From Mycolicibacterium palauense (GTDB lineage: Bacteria; Actinomycetota; Actinomycetes; Mycobacteriales; Mycobacteriaceae), in the NCBI RefSeq assembly GCF_002592005.1, contig NZ_NVQF01000010.1, forward strand, positions 37,953-101,952: a stretch of 64,000 bases of DNA. Reading direction: 5' to 3'. Positions 51,817 to 63,068 of this stretch are shown piece after piece (the first letter of the stretch is position 1; each line of letters opens with the position of its first letter). The translations under genes and the position numbers were made by a program. The notes beneath the pieces are model-generated. The model was not told where the DNA came from. It ran no database searches and worked only from the letters and a program-made list of their open reading frames with translations.

Positions 51817-52293
51817 GATTTGTGGCGCAGAATCCCGCGCACTCTGCTGATCCGGCTCGCCTACCTCGTCGTTGGGCTCAAGTTCGGATCGCTGTGGCTG
51901 GTCCAGGGTGAGGGCTCGCCCTGGATCCATGCGCTTCGCCTCGTCGTGCTGATGGCGGTAGTGATGACGGTGGCCGAAGTCGTCCGTCGCTGGGCCGCGC
52001 GCCGGGGGCGGCGGGTCAACCACCACGCCCTCGGCCGCTTCCTGCTGGCCAAGCTCGGGGTCGTCGCGCTGGCCGTCGCGGCGGGCCTGCTGCTGCAGGA
52101 CTGGTTGGCCAACGCCAACGTGTGGGTGGGGCTGGGCCTGGCCGTCGTGGTCGCCGTCGCGGGTCCGCTGATCCATCCCTGGTTGGTCCGGGCGGCCGAT
52201 GAGTCCGAGGACGACCCCGTCGACATTCAGGTCGACACTCAGGCCGACACTCAGGTCGACACCCCCGCCGCGGCCGCGCTCGCGGTCGCCTGA
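51811..52293 (+). CDS. Four-helix membrane protein, predicted leaderless
   Basis: The protein has 160 residues from the ATG at 51811. Four hydrophobic segments are visible: about residues 12-32 (LLIRLAYLVVGLKFGSLWLV), 38-58 (ALRLVVLMAVVMTVAEVV), 76-97 (LLAKLGVVALAVAAGLLL) and 103-125 (VWVGLGLAVVVAVAGPLI). The tail is acidic with repeats of VDTQ/ADTQ. The family is not recognised. Divergent control by a TetR protein and the location before an arylsulfatase suggest a transport or envelope role. Confidence 0.75.
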   Translation: MTDLWRRIPRTLLIRLAYLVVGLKFGSLWLVQGEGSPWIHALRLVVLMAVVMTVAEVVRRWAARRGRRVNHHALGRFLLAKLGVVALAVAAGLLLQDWLANANVWVGLGLAVVVAVAGPLIHPWLVRAADESEDDPVDIQVDTQADTQVDTPAAAALAVA

Positions 52294-52322
52294 CGGATCT
52301 CGCAGAGAAGGAGACGCTTCCC

Positions 52323-54662
52323 ATGGAATTTCAGGGCACGATCGCCGAGGACATCCGTGACTCCGTTCCGGACTGGGCTCCCTACCGTGCCCCGGAGGCG
52401 CCGGAGGGTGCGCCGAACGTGCTGTACCTGCTGTGGGACGACACCGGGATCGCCACCTGGGACTGCTTCGGTGGCCTGGTCGAGATGCCGAACATGAAAC
52501 GCATCGCCGACCGCGGAGTCCGGCTCACGCAGTTCCACACCACGGCGCTGTGCTCACCGACGCGAGCCGCCCTGCTGACCGGCCGCAACGCCACCACCGT
52601 CGGGGTGTCCTCGGTGGTGAACATGACGCAGGGCTTCCCCGGGCAGAACGGGCGCATCCCCGCCGAGACGGCGCTGCTGTCCGAGGCGCTCTCGGAGCGC
52701 GGCTGGTCGACCTACGCGGTCGGCAAATGGCACCTGGCGCCGCCGGAGGACTGCCACGCCGCGGGGTCTCGCCGATACTGGCCGCTGAGCCGGGGATTCG
52801 ACCGCTACTACGGTTTCCTCGACGGCATGACCGACCAGTGGTATCCGAACCTGGTCAGCGACAGCCGGCCGATCGACCCGCCGGCCACCCCGGAGCAGGG
52901 CTACCACCTGTCCAAGGACCTGGCCGACAACGCCATCGGCTTCCTGCGCGACCACCGCGCCAGCGCACCCGACAAGCCCTGGTTCCTCTACCTGTGTCCC
53001 GGGGCCGGACATTCGCCGCATCAGGTCGCCCCGGAGTGGGCCGACCGCTACCGCGGCCGATTCGACATGGGATACGAGCGCTACCGCGAGATCGCGCTGG
53101 CCAACCAGAAGGCGCTTGGTCTGCTCCCCGAGGACACCGAGCTGTCCGCGATGAATCCCTACGCCGAGTCCACCAGTGCGGAGGGTCTGCCGTGGCCCGA
53201 CCACGACGTCGTGACTCCGTGGGACGCACTGTCCGACGACGACAAGCGGGTCTCGTGCCGGATGGCCGAGGTGTTCGCCGGATTCCTCAGCTACACCGAC
53301 GCGCACATCGGCCGGATCCTCGACTATCTGGAGGACACCGACCAGCTGGACAACACGATCGTCGTCGTGATGTCCGACAACGGTGCCAGCGGCGAGGGCG
53401 GACCGTCGGGGACCCTCGACGAATTCGTGCCCCTGACCGGTGGCGTGGCCGCAACCCCGTCGCTGGACAAGATCGGCGAATTCGGGGGTCCCGCAACCAA
53501 GATGAACTACTCCAACGGGTGGGCGATGGCCTTCAACGCCCCGTACAAGCTGTTCAAGCGCTATGCCTCCCACGAGGGCGGCATCGCCGATCCCTGCATC
53601 ATCTCCTGGCCCGACGGGATCGCCTCTGCCGGTCAGGTGCGTGACGCCTACACTCACGTCGCCGACATCACCCCCACGGTCTACGAGCTGCTGGATATGG
53701 ACCCCGCGGCCTCAATCGGGGGAATTGTCCAGAAGCCCCTCGAGGGTGTCAGTTTCGCTGCAGCACTGAGGGATCCGGGAACGCCGACGGGAAAGCACAC
53801 CCAGTTCTACGCCATGATGGGCACCCGGGGGATCTGGCACGACGGGTGGTTCGCCAACACCGTGCATCCGCCGACGGGGCTCGCGCCGCGCGGCTGGTCG
53901 CGTTTCGGCGAGGACCGGTGGGAGCTGTACCACATCGAGGCCGACCGCAGCCAGAATCACGATCTGGCCGCCGAACACCCCGACAGACTCGACGAGCTCA
54001 AACAACTCTGGCATGCAGAGGCCCTGCGGTACAACGGGTATCCGCTGAACGACCTGAGCGTCGGTGAACTCGTGGCGCGCGGCACGGTCGGCACCGCGGG
54101 GTTGTCCGCGCAGGCGGTGTTCTACCCCGACACGCCGGCCGGCCACACACCGATCGCCGGGCTGATCCAGGGGCGCTCGTTCACCATCCGCGCGGCGGTG
54201 TCCATCGAACGGCCCGACGCGCACGGTGTGCTGTTCTCCCAGGGCAGCCGTTCGGGCGGGCAGGTGCTCCATCTCGCCGACGGCCGGCTGCGCTACACCT
54301 GCAACCTCGCCGGACGCGAGCAGACCGTCGCTTCGAGCGGGCCGATCGAGGTGGGGCGCAGCGTCGTCGCGGTCAGCTTCACCCGCACCGGTGTGGGCGA
54401 GGGGCCGCTGCAGGTCGTCGGTGATGTCGTTCTCACCGTCGACGGTCGTGAGGTCGGCGCTCTCACCGGTGTGAAAATGGGGGTTCTGGACTCGGTGCAA
54501 CGGATTTCGGCCGGGCGCAGCGTGGCCTACTCGGTATCCGCGGACTACGCCTCGCCCAACGCTCTTCGAGGTGGACGGCTCGAACGGGTGACCGTCGAAT
54601 TCGCCGACGGCGTCGGCGTCGACGCCCAGTCGGTCGTCGACGCCGCGTTCGCGCGGGATTGA
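52323..54662 (+). CDS. Large type I arylsulfatase
   Basis: The protein has 779 residues. C77 in TALCSPTRAALLTGRN is the CxPxR cysteine converted to formylglycine; DD at 39-40 (LLWDDTG) and DNGASGE near residue 355 bind calcium. KWHLAPPEDCH matches the active-site loop of the family. The C-terminal 190 residues form an extra beta-rich domain, as in the roughly 780-residue mycobacterial sulfatases. It cleaves sulfate esters. There is no obvious signal peptide, so it probably acts in the cytosol. A ribosome binding site (AGAAGGAG) precedes the start. Confidence 0.9.
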   Translation: MEFQGTIAEDIRDSVPDWAPYRAPEAPEGAPNVLYLLWDDTGIATWDCFGGLVEMPNMKRIADRGVRLTQFHTTALCSPTRAALLTGRNATTVGVSSVVNMTQGFPGQNGRIPAETALLSEALSERGWSTYAVGKWHLAPPEDCHAAGSRRYWPLSRGFDRYYGFLDGMTDQWYPNLVSDSRPIDPPATPEQGYHLSKDLADNAIGFLRDHRASAPDKPWFLYLCPGAGHSPHQVAPEWADRYRGRFDMGYERYREIALANQKALGLLPEDTELSAMNPYAESTSAEGLPWPDHDVVTPWDALSDDDKRVSCRMAEVFAGFLSYTDAHIGRILDYLEDTDQLDNTIVVVMSDNGASGEGGPSGTLDEFVPLTGGVAATPSLDKIGEFGGPATKMNYSNGWAMAFNAPYKLFKRYASHEGGIADPCIISWPDGIASAGQVRDAYTHVADITPTVYELLDMDPAASIGGIVQKPLEGVSFAAALRDPGTPTGKHTQFYAMMGTRGIWHDGWFANTVHPPTGLAPRGWSRFGEDRWELYHIEADRSQNHDLAAEHPDRLDELKQLWHAEALRYNGYPLNDLSVGELVARGTVGTAGLSAQAVFYPDTPAGHTPIAGLIQGRSFTIRAAVSIERPDAHGVLFSQGSRSGGQVLHLADGRLRYTCNLAGREQTVASSGPIEVGRSVVAVSFTRTGVGEGPLQVVGDVVLTVDGREVGALTGVKMGVLDSVQRISAGRSVAYSVSADYASPNALRGGRLERVTVEFADGVGVDAQSVVDAAFARD

Positions 54663-54665
54663 GGC

Positions 54666-54911
54666 CTACCCGTCGAACGCGGCCCGAAACGCCTGCAGCG
54701 CCGCGGCGCTGCAGGCGGCGACGTAGGCCTCCAAGCCGACGGTGCCCCGGTAGCCGCGTTCGCGCGGTGCCCCGGCCACCTCCGGGTAGTGGATCTCGCC
54801 GGTGCCCGGCTCACACCGGCCGGGAACATCGGCCACCTGGACCTCGCCGATGGCGTCGCCACAGCGGCGCACCAGCTCGATGAGGTGTGCGTGCCGCACC
54901 TGGTGGTGCGC
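54666..54911 (-). pseudogene. C-terminal remnant of a hydroxypyruvate-isomerase-like gene
   Basis: Reading the minus strand from about 54911 to the stop at 54666 gives the end of a xylose-isomerase-like TIM-barrel protein: HLIELVRRCGDAIGEVQVADVPGRCEPGTGEIHYPEV, then YRGTVGLEAYVA. This is the last third of Hyi-type isomerases (normally about 260 residues). Upstream of 54911 the frame loses similarity and no other frame carries the missing part. It is a truncated relic next to the sulfatase. Confidence 0.7.
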
Positions 54912-54955
54912 GGGTCTACCGCGCCGCCCCGGTGATCCGCTGTCGCGCGGCGGGC

Positions 54956-55138
54956 TCAGCGGGCCTGAAACCGCTGCACGACCGCATCGTGGGTGGTGTC
55001 GGCGGCCGGCGCGCTCTGGTACGAGGGATGCCTGCGCATCGCGGCGGCGAGCTCCTGGGAACGTCGCTGCGCCCTGCCCCAGGCGGGGTGGGTTTGCAGG
55101 GAAATGACCGTGGCGCCGGTGCTGTTCGTTGTCATCAT
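54956..55138 (-). CDS. Small conserved-looking protein of 60 residues
   Basis: The start ATG (55138, or the next codon) is preceded by GGGAGG at good spacing. The product begins MMTTNSTGATVISLQTHPAWGR and is basic and helical afterwards (AQRRSQELAAAMRRHPSY). It has no signal peptide. The clear ribosome binding site and codon use support a real gene; the function is unknown. The following pseudogene remnant may once have been expressed from the same transcript. Confidence 0.55.
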   Translation of the reverse strand: MMTTNSTGATVISLQTHPAWGRAQRRSQELAAAMRRHPSYQSAPAADTTHDAVVQRFQAR

Positions 55139-55330
55139 CAGCGTCCTCCCGCTGAATTCGTGGCCAGCATCTGAGCTGTGCCACCTAACTCATGAGTGTG
55201 CTCGACCAACCTGAGCAGGACCTTTGTCGTAAGCCGTGAACTTGATAAGAAGTGCCCCGGGGCAACTTCGGCCAAACCCGTCGGCGTCGTCGCCGGGCGG
55301 CCCGGGCGCCGGCCCGCACCCGGACCGCCG

Positions 55331-55349
55331 GATTCTCGTTGTGAGAATC
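55331..55349. promoter_or_regulatory. Palindrome upstream of the P450 at 55430
   Basis: GATTCTC-GTTGT-GAGAATC has perfect 7-bp arms and lies 80 bp before the P450 start. The TetR gene at 56724, next to that P450, could be the partner. The rest of 55139-55429 holds no gene I can support. Confidence 0.5.
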
Positions 55350-55429
55350 AGAGAGCGCCGTGTTGACCGTAACGGACCAGGTCAAGGCGACCCGTTGAGA
55401 AGTTGACCCTCCCGTTCGTGGGCACAGTG

Positions 55430-56707
55430 ATGTCACGTTCGCCGGAAGGCGTTGACCTCGCCCGAGCCCGGGTCCAGCCTGACCTGGTGCGAACCCCGAC
55501 GCTGGATCCCGCCGAGTTTCTCGGTGCGCAGGCCATCCAGGATCCCTACCCCCTGTACAAGCGGCTGCGTGAGCGGGCGCCGGTGCACCGGATCGGCGAG
55601 TCGCACTTCTACGCGGTGGTCGGCCGGGACGCCGTCGGCGAGGCGATAGACCGTCCCGGGGATTTCTCGTCGAACCTGACCGCGCTGATCACCTACACGC
55701 CCGAGACCGGCCTGGTGTCCTACCCGATGGACCGGGTCGGCGGCGCCACCCAGGTGCTGGCCACCGCCGACGACCCGGCCCACGCCGTGCACCGAAAACT
55801 GCTGGTTCCCCAGCTGGCCGCCAAGCGGGTCCGGGCGACCGAGGCGTTCATCGTCGACACGTTCGACGGGCTGTGGGAACGGGGACTGCGCGGCGGCCGG
55901 ATCGAGTGGATGGGTGCGCTGGCCGACCGGCTGCCGATGATGATCGTGCTGCGTCTCATCGGTGCACCCGAGGACGACGCCGAGCGACTGATCGAGTGGG
56001 CCTACGTGACCACCCAACTGCTGGACGGACTGCGCACCGCCGACCAGATGGCCGTGTCGGCCAGGGCGGCCGCGGAGATGAGCGCCTACATCCTCGACCT
56101 GCTGCGGTCGACCCCGGCCGCGGCCGCCGGGGCGAGCCTGGCCGGGGAACTGGCCGCCGCGATCGCCGACGGGCGCATCGACGAGCCGACGGCGCTGCCG
56201 ATGATGCTCACGCTGTTCAGCGCCGCCGGGGAATCCACGGCCGCCCTGCTGGGTTCGGCGATGTCGATACTGGCCACCGTCCCCGGGCTGCAACGGCGGC
56301 TGCGGGAGCGTCCCGAGTTGCTGACTCCGTTCATCGAGGAGACCCTGCGCTTCGAGTCGCCGTTTCGTGGGCACTACCGCCACGTCCTGGCCGACACCGA
56401 ACTCGGTGGGATCCGCCTGCCGGCCGGCGGACGCCTCCTGCTGCTGTGGGGCGCGGCCAACCACGATCCCGAGCACTTCGACCGCGCCGACGAGTTCCGT
56501 CTGGATCGCGCGGACACCAAGGGCCATCTCACATTCGGCAGGGGTGCGCACTTCTGCGTCGGCGCGGCCCTGGCACGGCTGGAGGCCGCGACGGTGCTGG
56601 CGAAGGTGCTCGAGCGGACATCGTGGATCGAGGCCGCCGAGGTGGGACCCTGGCTGCCCTCCATCCTGGTCCGCAGACGGGCTCACCTGCAGCTGACGGT
56701 GCGCTGA
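55430..56707 (+). CDS. Cytochrome P450 with an adjacent TetR gene
   Basis: The protein has 425 residues from the ATG at 55430; GTG one codon earlier and TTG at 55403 are alternatives and none has a strong ribosome binding site. I-helix LFSAAGESTAALLGSAM (about residues 263-279), ExxR in EETLRFESP, heme loop FGRGAHFCVGAALAR with the Cys near residue 380. Ser replaces the common Thr-Thr context in the I-helix (GEST). It ends 16 nt before the convergent TetR gene. Confidence 0.88.
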   Translation: MSRSPEGVDLARARVQPDLVRTPTLDPAEFLGAQAIQDPYPLYKRLRERAPVHRIGESHFYAVVGRDAVGEAIDRPGDFSSNLTALITYTPETGLVSYPMDRVGGATQVLATADDPAHAVHRKLLVPQLAAKRVRATEAFIVDTFDGLWERGLRGGRIEWMGALADRLPMMIVLRLIGAPEDDAERLIEWAYVTTQLLDGLRTADQMAVSARAAAEMSAYILDLLRSTPAAAAGASLAGELAAAIADGRIDEPTALPMMLTLFSAAGESTAALLGSAMSILATVPGLQRRLRERPELLTPFIEETLRFESPFRGHYRHVLADTELGGIRLPAGGRLLLLWGAANHDPEHFDRADEFRLDRADTKGHLTFGRGAHFCVGAALARLEAATVLAKVLERTSWIEAAEVGPWLPSILVRRRAHLQLTVR

Positions 56708-56723
56708 GCGGACACGCGGATGC

Positions 56724-57287
56724 TCAACCGGGGGCGTCGAAGCCGGGCCCGAAGAACCGCTCGAGCATCTCGTGTTCGAGTTCTGCGGGCGCCACGGGCC
56801 AGCACCACAGGGCGAGCACGACGTGGATGAGCCACTGCGCGGCCGCCGGATCCGTCGTGGTGGCTCCGGCCATCTCCCCGGCCAATCCGGTGATCACCGG
56901 CGAAGCGGTAACCCACTCGTCGCCGTCGGGTGAACGCACCGCGGCCCGCATGAGCTGTGCGAGGGGTTCGGCCCGCATCCGCTCCAGCGCCACCTCGACC
57001 GCGACGACCATGCGTTCGGATCCCGTTCGTCCCTCGATCGCCTCGCGCACCGCGCCGACGACGCGCGCCGACATCCGCAGCACCACCGCCTCGCGGATCG
57101 CCGTCTTCCCGCCGGCATGGCGGTAGACCGTCGCCGGTGAGCAATGCACCTTGCGGGCCAGGGCGTCGATGGTGAACCTCTCGAACCCGCGGCGGGCGAT
57201 CATGTCGGCAGCGGCGGCGTAGATCCGTTCGGTGGCCACCGAGGCGCGGTCGTCGCCGACCAGCCAGTCCCGTGCGGGCATCGACAT
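56724..57287 (-). CDS. TetR-family regulator
   Basis: The protein has 187 residues. HTH: FTIDALARKVHCSPATVYRHAGGKTAIRE, about residues 38-66. The C-terminal part is shorter than average and ends in a hydrophobic helix (WLIHVVLALWCWPVAP). It is convergent with the P450 and divergent from LLM C at 57538 across a 250-bp gap in which I see only an 11-bp direct repeat (GCGGACCCCGC at 57458 and 57479). Confidence 0.82.
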   Translation of the reverse strand: MSMPARDWLVGDDRASVATERIYAAAADMIARRGFERFTIDALARKVHCSPATVYRHAGGKTAIREAVVLRMSARVVGAVREAIEGRTGSERMVVAVEVALERMRAEPLAQLMRAAVRSPDGDEWVTASPVITGLAGEMAGATTTDPAAAQWLIHVVLALWCWPVAPAELEHEMLERFFGPGFDAPG

Positions 57288-57537
57288 CTCCTCCTTCCCG
57301 GCTCCTCCTTCGCGGCCTGCCTCCCGCGCAGCGGGTCCCGGTCCGGACAGCAGAGCGGAATCAGGTCACCATCCTGTCACCCGTCCCCTCGGCGACCCGG
57401 CCGAAACCCGGCCAAAATCCACCGTCGAGGCGGCATGGTTCCTACGCTGTGTACCTGGCGGACCCCGCTGTGTCACTTGCGGACCCCGCGGGCGTGGCCG
57501 CAATCGGCCGCAGCTCCGGCGCGATGGAGGTTGTCGG

Positions 57538-58620
57538 ATGCAGGTAGTGGCCTCGGCGCCGGCCCGGATGGGGCCCGCCCGGATCGGCGACTGGGCGGCG
57601 CGGGTCGAGCGCCTCGGGTTCGACGTCCTGCACGTCTCCGAGACCGTCCACGACCCGTTCACGGTCGCCGCGCTGGCGCTACGGGAGACCGCCCGGCTGG
57701 TCGTGCGGACCAGCATGGTGGTGGCGTTCCCGCGCAGCCCCATGATCACCGCCTACGCGGCCTGGGATCTGGCCGAGTACTCCGGGGGCAGGTTCGAACT
57801 CGGGATCGCCTCCCAGGTACGGGGAAACATCGTCGGGAGGTTCTCGGCCGAGTGGTCCGATCCGGTGTCACGCCTGGGTGACTACATCGGCGCACTGCGC
57901 ACGATCTTCCGCAGTTTCCAGACCGGTGAGCCGCTCGATCACGTTGGGCCGCACTACCGGTTCGATCGCCTTCAGCCCTATTTCAATCCCGGACCGATCG
58001 ACACGCCCGCACCACCGATCTGGACCGGCGCGGTCAACCGGCGGATGTGCGCCATGGCCGGTGAACTCGCCGACGGATTCGTCTGTCACCCCACGACGTC
58101 GCATCCACGGCTGCTGCACTCGCTCATCCTGCCGGCGCTGGCGCAGGGGGCCGCCCGCGGCGGGCACGGCGACCGGCCGCCCGCGGTGGTCGCCAACCCG
58201 CAGCCGGTGGTCGCGGCGAGCCGAGCTGACCTGGAGGCGGAACGTGAACGGCGCCGATCGGAGCTGGCGTTCCTCTACAGCACCCCGGCCTACCGCCGCC
58301 AGCTGGAGACCTTCGGCCTCGCCGATCTGGCAGACCGGCTCGCTGCGACGGCGCAGCGCTCGGAGTGGACGGCGCTGCCGCATCACCTCACCGACGAGGT
58401 GATGGCCGTGTTGGTGCCGGAGGGCACCCACCGCGAGATCGCCGACCTGCTCACCGAGCGCTATTCGGGCCTGTGCACCGGACTGGTGTTGCCGGTGCCG
58501 ACCGATCCGGCGCACGACGGCGCGCTGGCCGACCTCGTCGAGCGCTGCAGGCGGATCCCACCCGCGGCGTCGGCGGCCGCGGGTGCCGGGGGCGCCGACG
58601 GACCGGCGCCGGGCCGGTGA
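57538..58620 (+). CDS. Luciferase-like (LLM) oxidoreductase C, F420-type candidate
   Basis: The protein has 360 residues from the ATG at 57538 (GGAGG, 8 nt). Pattern: SAPARMGPARIGDWAARVERLGFDVLHVSET, then TSMVVAFPRSPMITAYAAWDLAEYSGGRFELGIASQ, then PPIWTGAVNRRMCAMAGELADGF. The PRSPMITAY.AWDL segment is typical of TIGR03617-like F420-dependent enzymes of mycobacteria rather than FMN luciferases. The substrate is unknown. The frame upstream of 57538 is open but lacks a start with a ribosome binding site. Confidence 0.78.
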   Translation: MQVVASAPARMGPARIGDWAARVERLGFDVLHVSETVHDPFTVAALALRETARLVVRTSMVVAFPRSPMITAYAAWDLAEYSGGRFELGIASQVRGNIVGRFSAEWSDPVSRLGDYIGALRTIFRSFQTGEPLDHVGPHYRFDRLQPYFNPGPIDTPAPPIWTGAVNRRMCAMAGELADGFVCHPTTSHPRLLHSLILPALAQGAARGGHGDRPPAVVANPQPVVAASRADLEAERERRRSELAFLYSTPAYRRQLETFGLADLADRLAATAQRSEWTALPHHLTDEVMAVLVPEGTHREIADLLTERYSGLCTGLVLPVPTDPAHDGALADLVERCRRIPPAASAAAGAGGADGPAPGR

Positions 58621-58639
58621 GGCGGGCCGGTGAGGACTG

Positions 58640-59134
58640 TCACGACGCGGCCGCGAAGTAGCGCTGCCCTTCGGCGGGAATCCGGCCGAATCCGGCCTTC
58701 ACGGCCGGCGCCAACAACCTGAACGGCCCGGCCAGCGCACTTCGGGCCGCCAGGGCCACCGTCCAGGTGAACCGGGTGCCGGCACCGTCGGCCTCGACGA
58801 CGTAGTCCTCGGCGAACCGCCGGAACAGCGGCAGCGACGACTCGTACACGCAGAACGAGTGTCGGTGTCCCTCCTCCCAGCGGAAGTACCGTTCCCGCAG
58901 GGTGGCCCCGCCGGGAGCGACGACGTCCCGGGTGGTGCCGACCCCGAACGGCCGGGGCGAGGTCCAGGTGACCCGCTTGATCGAGGGACCCCACGCCGCC
59001 AGTGACTCGTCGGAGGTCAGCGATGCCCAGACCTGCTCCGGGGACGCGTCGAACCGCTTCTGGTAGCGGAAGACATGAGGGGCGTCGGCCAGGAAGGAGG
59101 CGTCGGCGCTCTCCAGCGGGTACCAGCGCGTCAT
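58640..59134 (-). CDS. SRPBCC-family (START-like) protein
   Basis: The protein has 164 residues from the ATG at 59134; one at 59146 is also possible. The SRPBCC helix-grip pattern is clear: RYQKRFDASPEQVWASLTSDESLAAWGPSIKRVTW, then RYFRWEEGHRHSFCVYESS, then EADGAGTRFTWTVALAA. Such proteins bind hydrophobic ligands in a cavity. It converges with LLM C and lies upstream of nothing obviously related. The ligand is not known. Confidence 0.78.
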   Translation of the reverse strand: MTRWYPLESADASFLADAPHVFRYQKRFDASPEQVWASLTSDESLAAWGPSIKRVTWTSPRPFGVGTTRDVVAPGGATLRERYFRWEEGHRHSFCVYESSLPLFRRFAEDYVVEADGAGTRFTWTVALAARSALAGPFRLLAPAVKAGFGRIPAEGQRYFAAAS

Positions 59135-59179
59135 GGCGACCATCATCGCAGTCGACGCGTTCGGATGCGCGGGGTCGGC

Positions 59180-59806
59180 TCAACCGTTGAGCGCGGACTC
59201 GAAGAAGTCGAGTTCCAGGCCCATCGCGCGACGGTAGGCCGTGCTGATGGCGGTGGTGTCGGGGGCGTGCTGGTCGAGCAGCCGTTCCAGCCGTGCGGCC
59301 AGCGCCTCGAAGGCCGGATCGGCGTAGGTGCGCACCCACTCGCCGTAGGGGCCGGCGGTGTCGGCGTCCAGTGCGGCGCCCAGCCATGCGTAGAGCCGCA
59401 TACACGGGGTCATCGCGGCGAAGACTGTGCCGGGTCCGGCGGTGCCCGCGGTGGCGAGCAGGAACTCGGTGTAGGCCAGCGTCGCCCGGGTCGGTGTCAC
59501 AGCGGACATGTCGATGCCCCAGCGGGCGGCGTAGGAGGTGTGCAGGCCCAGCTCCTCGCTCACCCCGGTGATCAGGTCGGCCAGGGTCAGCAGCGTGGCG
59601 GTGTCGGGACTGTGGGCCAGAGCGAGTGCGTATGCGCGGGCGAAGGATTCGAGGAAGAACGCGTCCTGGGCGACATAGCGGGCGAACACCGCGCGGTCCA
59701 GGGAACCCGCGCCGAGCCGGGCCACGAACGGGTGGGCGCGGGCGGCGGCCGCCAGGTCGGCGTTGTCCTGCCACAGCCGGGCCGAGAGGGTTGCCGAGGG
59801 ACTCAC
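59180..59806 (-). CDS. tenA: TenA-family aminopyrimidine aminohydrolase
   Basis: This 208-residue, all-helical protein starts at GTG. Active-site residues match thiaminase II/TenA: Asp in YVAQDAFFL (D48), Tyr in AYTEFLL (Y112), Cys in MTPCMRLY (C135) and Glu in DFFESAL near residue 204. It salvages the pyrimidine of degraded thiamin. C135 places it in the Cys-containing (TenA_C) group. It starts 11 nt before the end of the phosphofructokinase gene, so it is likely cotranscribed downstream of it. Confidence 0.87.
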   Translation of the reverse strand: MSPSATLSARLWQDNADLAAAARAHPFVARLGAGSLDRAVFARYVAQDAFFLESFARAYALALAHSPDTATLLTLADLITGVSEELGLHTSYAARWGIDMSAVTPTRATLAYTEFLLATAGTAGPGTVFAAMTPCMRLYAWLGAALDADTAGPYGEWVRTYADPAFEALAARLERLLDQHAPDTTAISTAYRRAMGLELDFFESALNG

Positions 59807-59816
59807 CGCCGCGACC

Positions 59817-62036
<2,220 letters not shown>

Positions 62037-62449
62037 GCCGCTGACCTGCGCGTGGACGGCTCGGAGGCGAATCTGTGCATCTCACCGGGATCGCGTGTCC
62101 TCGAAATCGTGGTTGGTCGTGGGGCTGTCGTGTCGTAGGAGAAACCAAGTTCGCTTGGCGCTGCGGATATGAGCATTGCGTCCCCACCCAGACAGCGCAA
62201 CCGCACCCGTGGCGGCATGCCACCGCGGATGCGGTTGGTGCAGGTTGGCGCCGGGGCTCTGCCGCGGCGGTGTTTGTGGACGTATTCGGCCAAGGTCTTG
62301 AGCCGGGGCGTGAGACATCTGGTGCATCAGACGCAAAGGCGTGCTCGTCCCCGGCGAACACGCGGAAGACCGTCCTGCCAGGTCTCGTGAAGGTCGTAGA
62401 AGCCCAGCGCACCCAGGCCGGCGGCAGGCCGCCCCCCGCACCCGGGGTG
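62037..62449. other. Gene-free stretch with two hairpins
   Basis: No coding frame here is convincing. An imperfect 38-bp palindrome (62199-62236, AACCGCA arms with GGCATGCC centre) and a small CCAAG-TTCG-CTTGG hairpin (62145-62158) lie between the secreted-protein stop and the PFK start. The first could end the secreted-protein transcript; neither has a proper T-tract. Confidence 0.55.
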
Positions 62450-62761
62450 CTAGCTGACCTCGACGGTCACGGGGGTGTAGATCGTCTTGTCGACGTAGCG
62501 GTCCAGGGCCTGGTCCCGGACCCACTCAGTGATCGCCTTGCCGGTGCGAATGTCGGTGACGTGGGCTTCGTCGAGGGGGACGTCGTTGGGATTGTCGATG
62601 TCGACCAGGTAGCCCTGATCTTCGAGGTCGGCGACGATGTCGTCGACGCTCCGGTCGGTTCCGGCGGCGCCGGCCGGTCCGGCCAGACCCAGTGCGGCCA
62701 GCCCGAGTACGGTCGAGGCGAGCCCGGTGCCGATTATTCCGGCAAATCCTAGATTCTTCAT
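62450..62761 (-). CDS. Small secreted protein, paralogue B
   Basis: The protein has 103 residues from the ATG at 62761. The signal peptide (MKNLGFAGIIGTGLASTVLG... AGPAGAA) is followed by DDIVADLEDQGYLVDIDNPNDVPLDE, VTDIRTGKAITEWVRD and a beta-like tail. It is homologous to 7431-7727 over the whole length: both begin MK..GFAGI, share DD(I/V)VA.L.DQGY.V.I.NP.(D/N)(V/I)PLD.A.V.DIR.G..ITEW.RD. There are no cysteines. The role is unknown; a secreted or wall-associated binding protein is possible. Confidence 0.83.
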   Translation of the reverse strand: MKNLGFAGIIGTGLASTVLGLAALGLAGPAGAAGTDRSVDDIVADLEDQGYLVDIDNPNDVPLDEAHVTDIRTGKAITEWVRDQALDRYVDKTIYTPVTVEVS

Positions 62762-63068
62762 TTTCGTATTGCCTGCTCTTCCCTGCGTCGGTGGGTGAGA
62801 GCCGTGGAGCGTGTCACGCGGTGTCTCTCGTGGTGACCGGAACCCGCGCTGCGAAGCCCGATCTGCTCGGTTGAACCGGCACGTCAAGTGGGATATTCCG
62901 GTGGCCGGATTTGATCGGTCGGTGGCAGTAATCCGCCGCCGGCGACGGGCTGATCCGCGGTACGGGCGGCGTTTCGGCCGATGCGTGTTACCTCGTCCGG
63001 GTTCGGCGTGTCTCGGTTGCCGCCGCTTCAGCTAACAGTGCCGAGGGGCTCGAGTCCGCACGCCCGGG
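62762..63068. promoter_or_regulatory. Leader of secreted paralogue B, related to that of paralogue A
   Basis: On the minus strand TTACTGCCAC (62931-62922) and CCACCGGAAT, CAGATCGGG and GGTTCAACC blocks recur in the same order as in the leader at 7728-7895. This points to duplication of gene plus control region. No gene is visible inside. Confidence 0.55.

Noticed and set aside
62075..62752. 225-codon open frame on the plus strand between PFK and the secreted protein
   Set aside because: It runs antisense through the secreted-protein gene, has no ribosome binding site and no recognisable domain.
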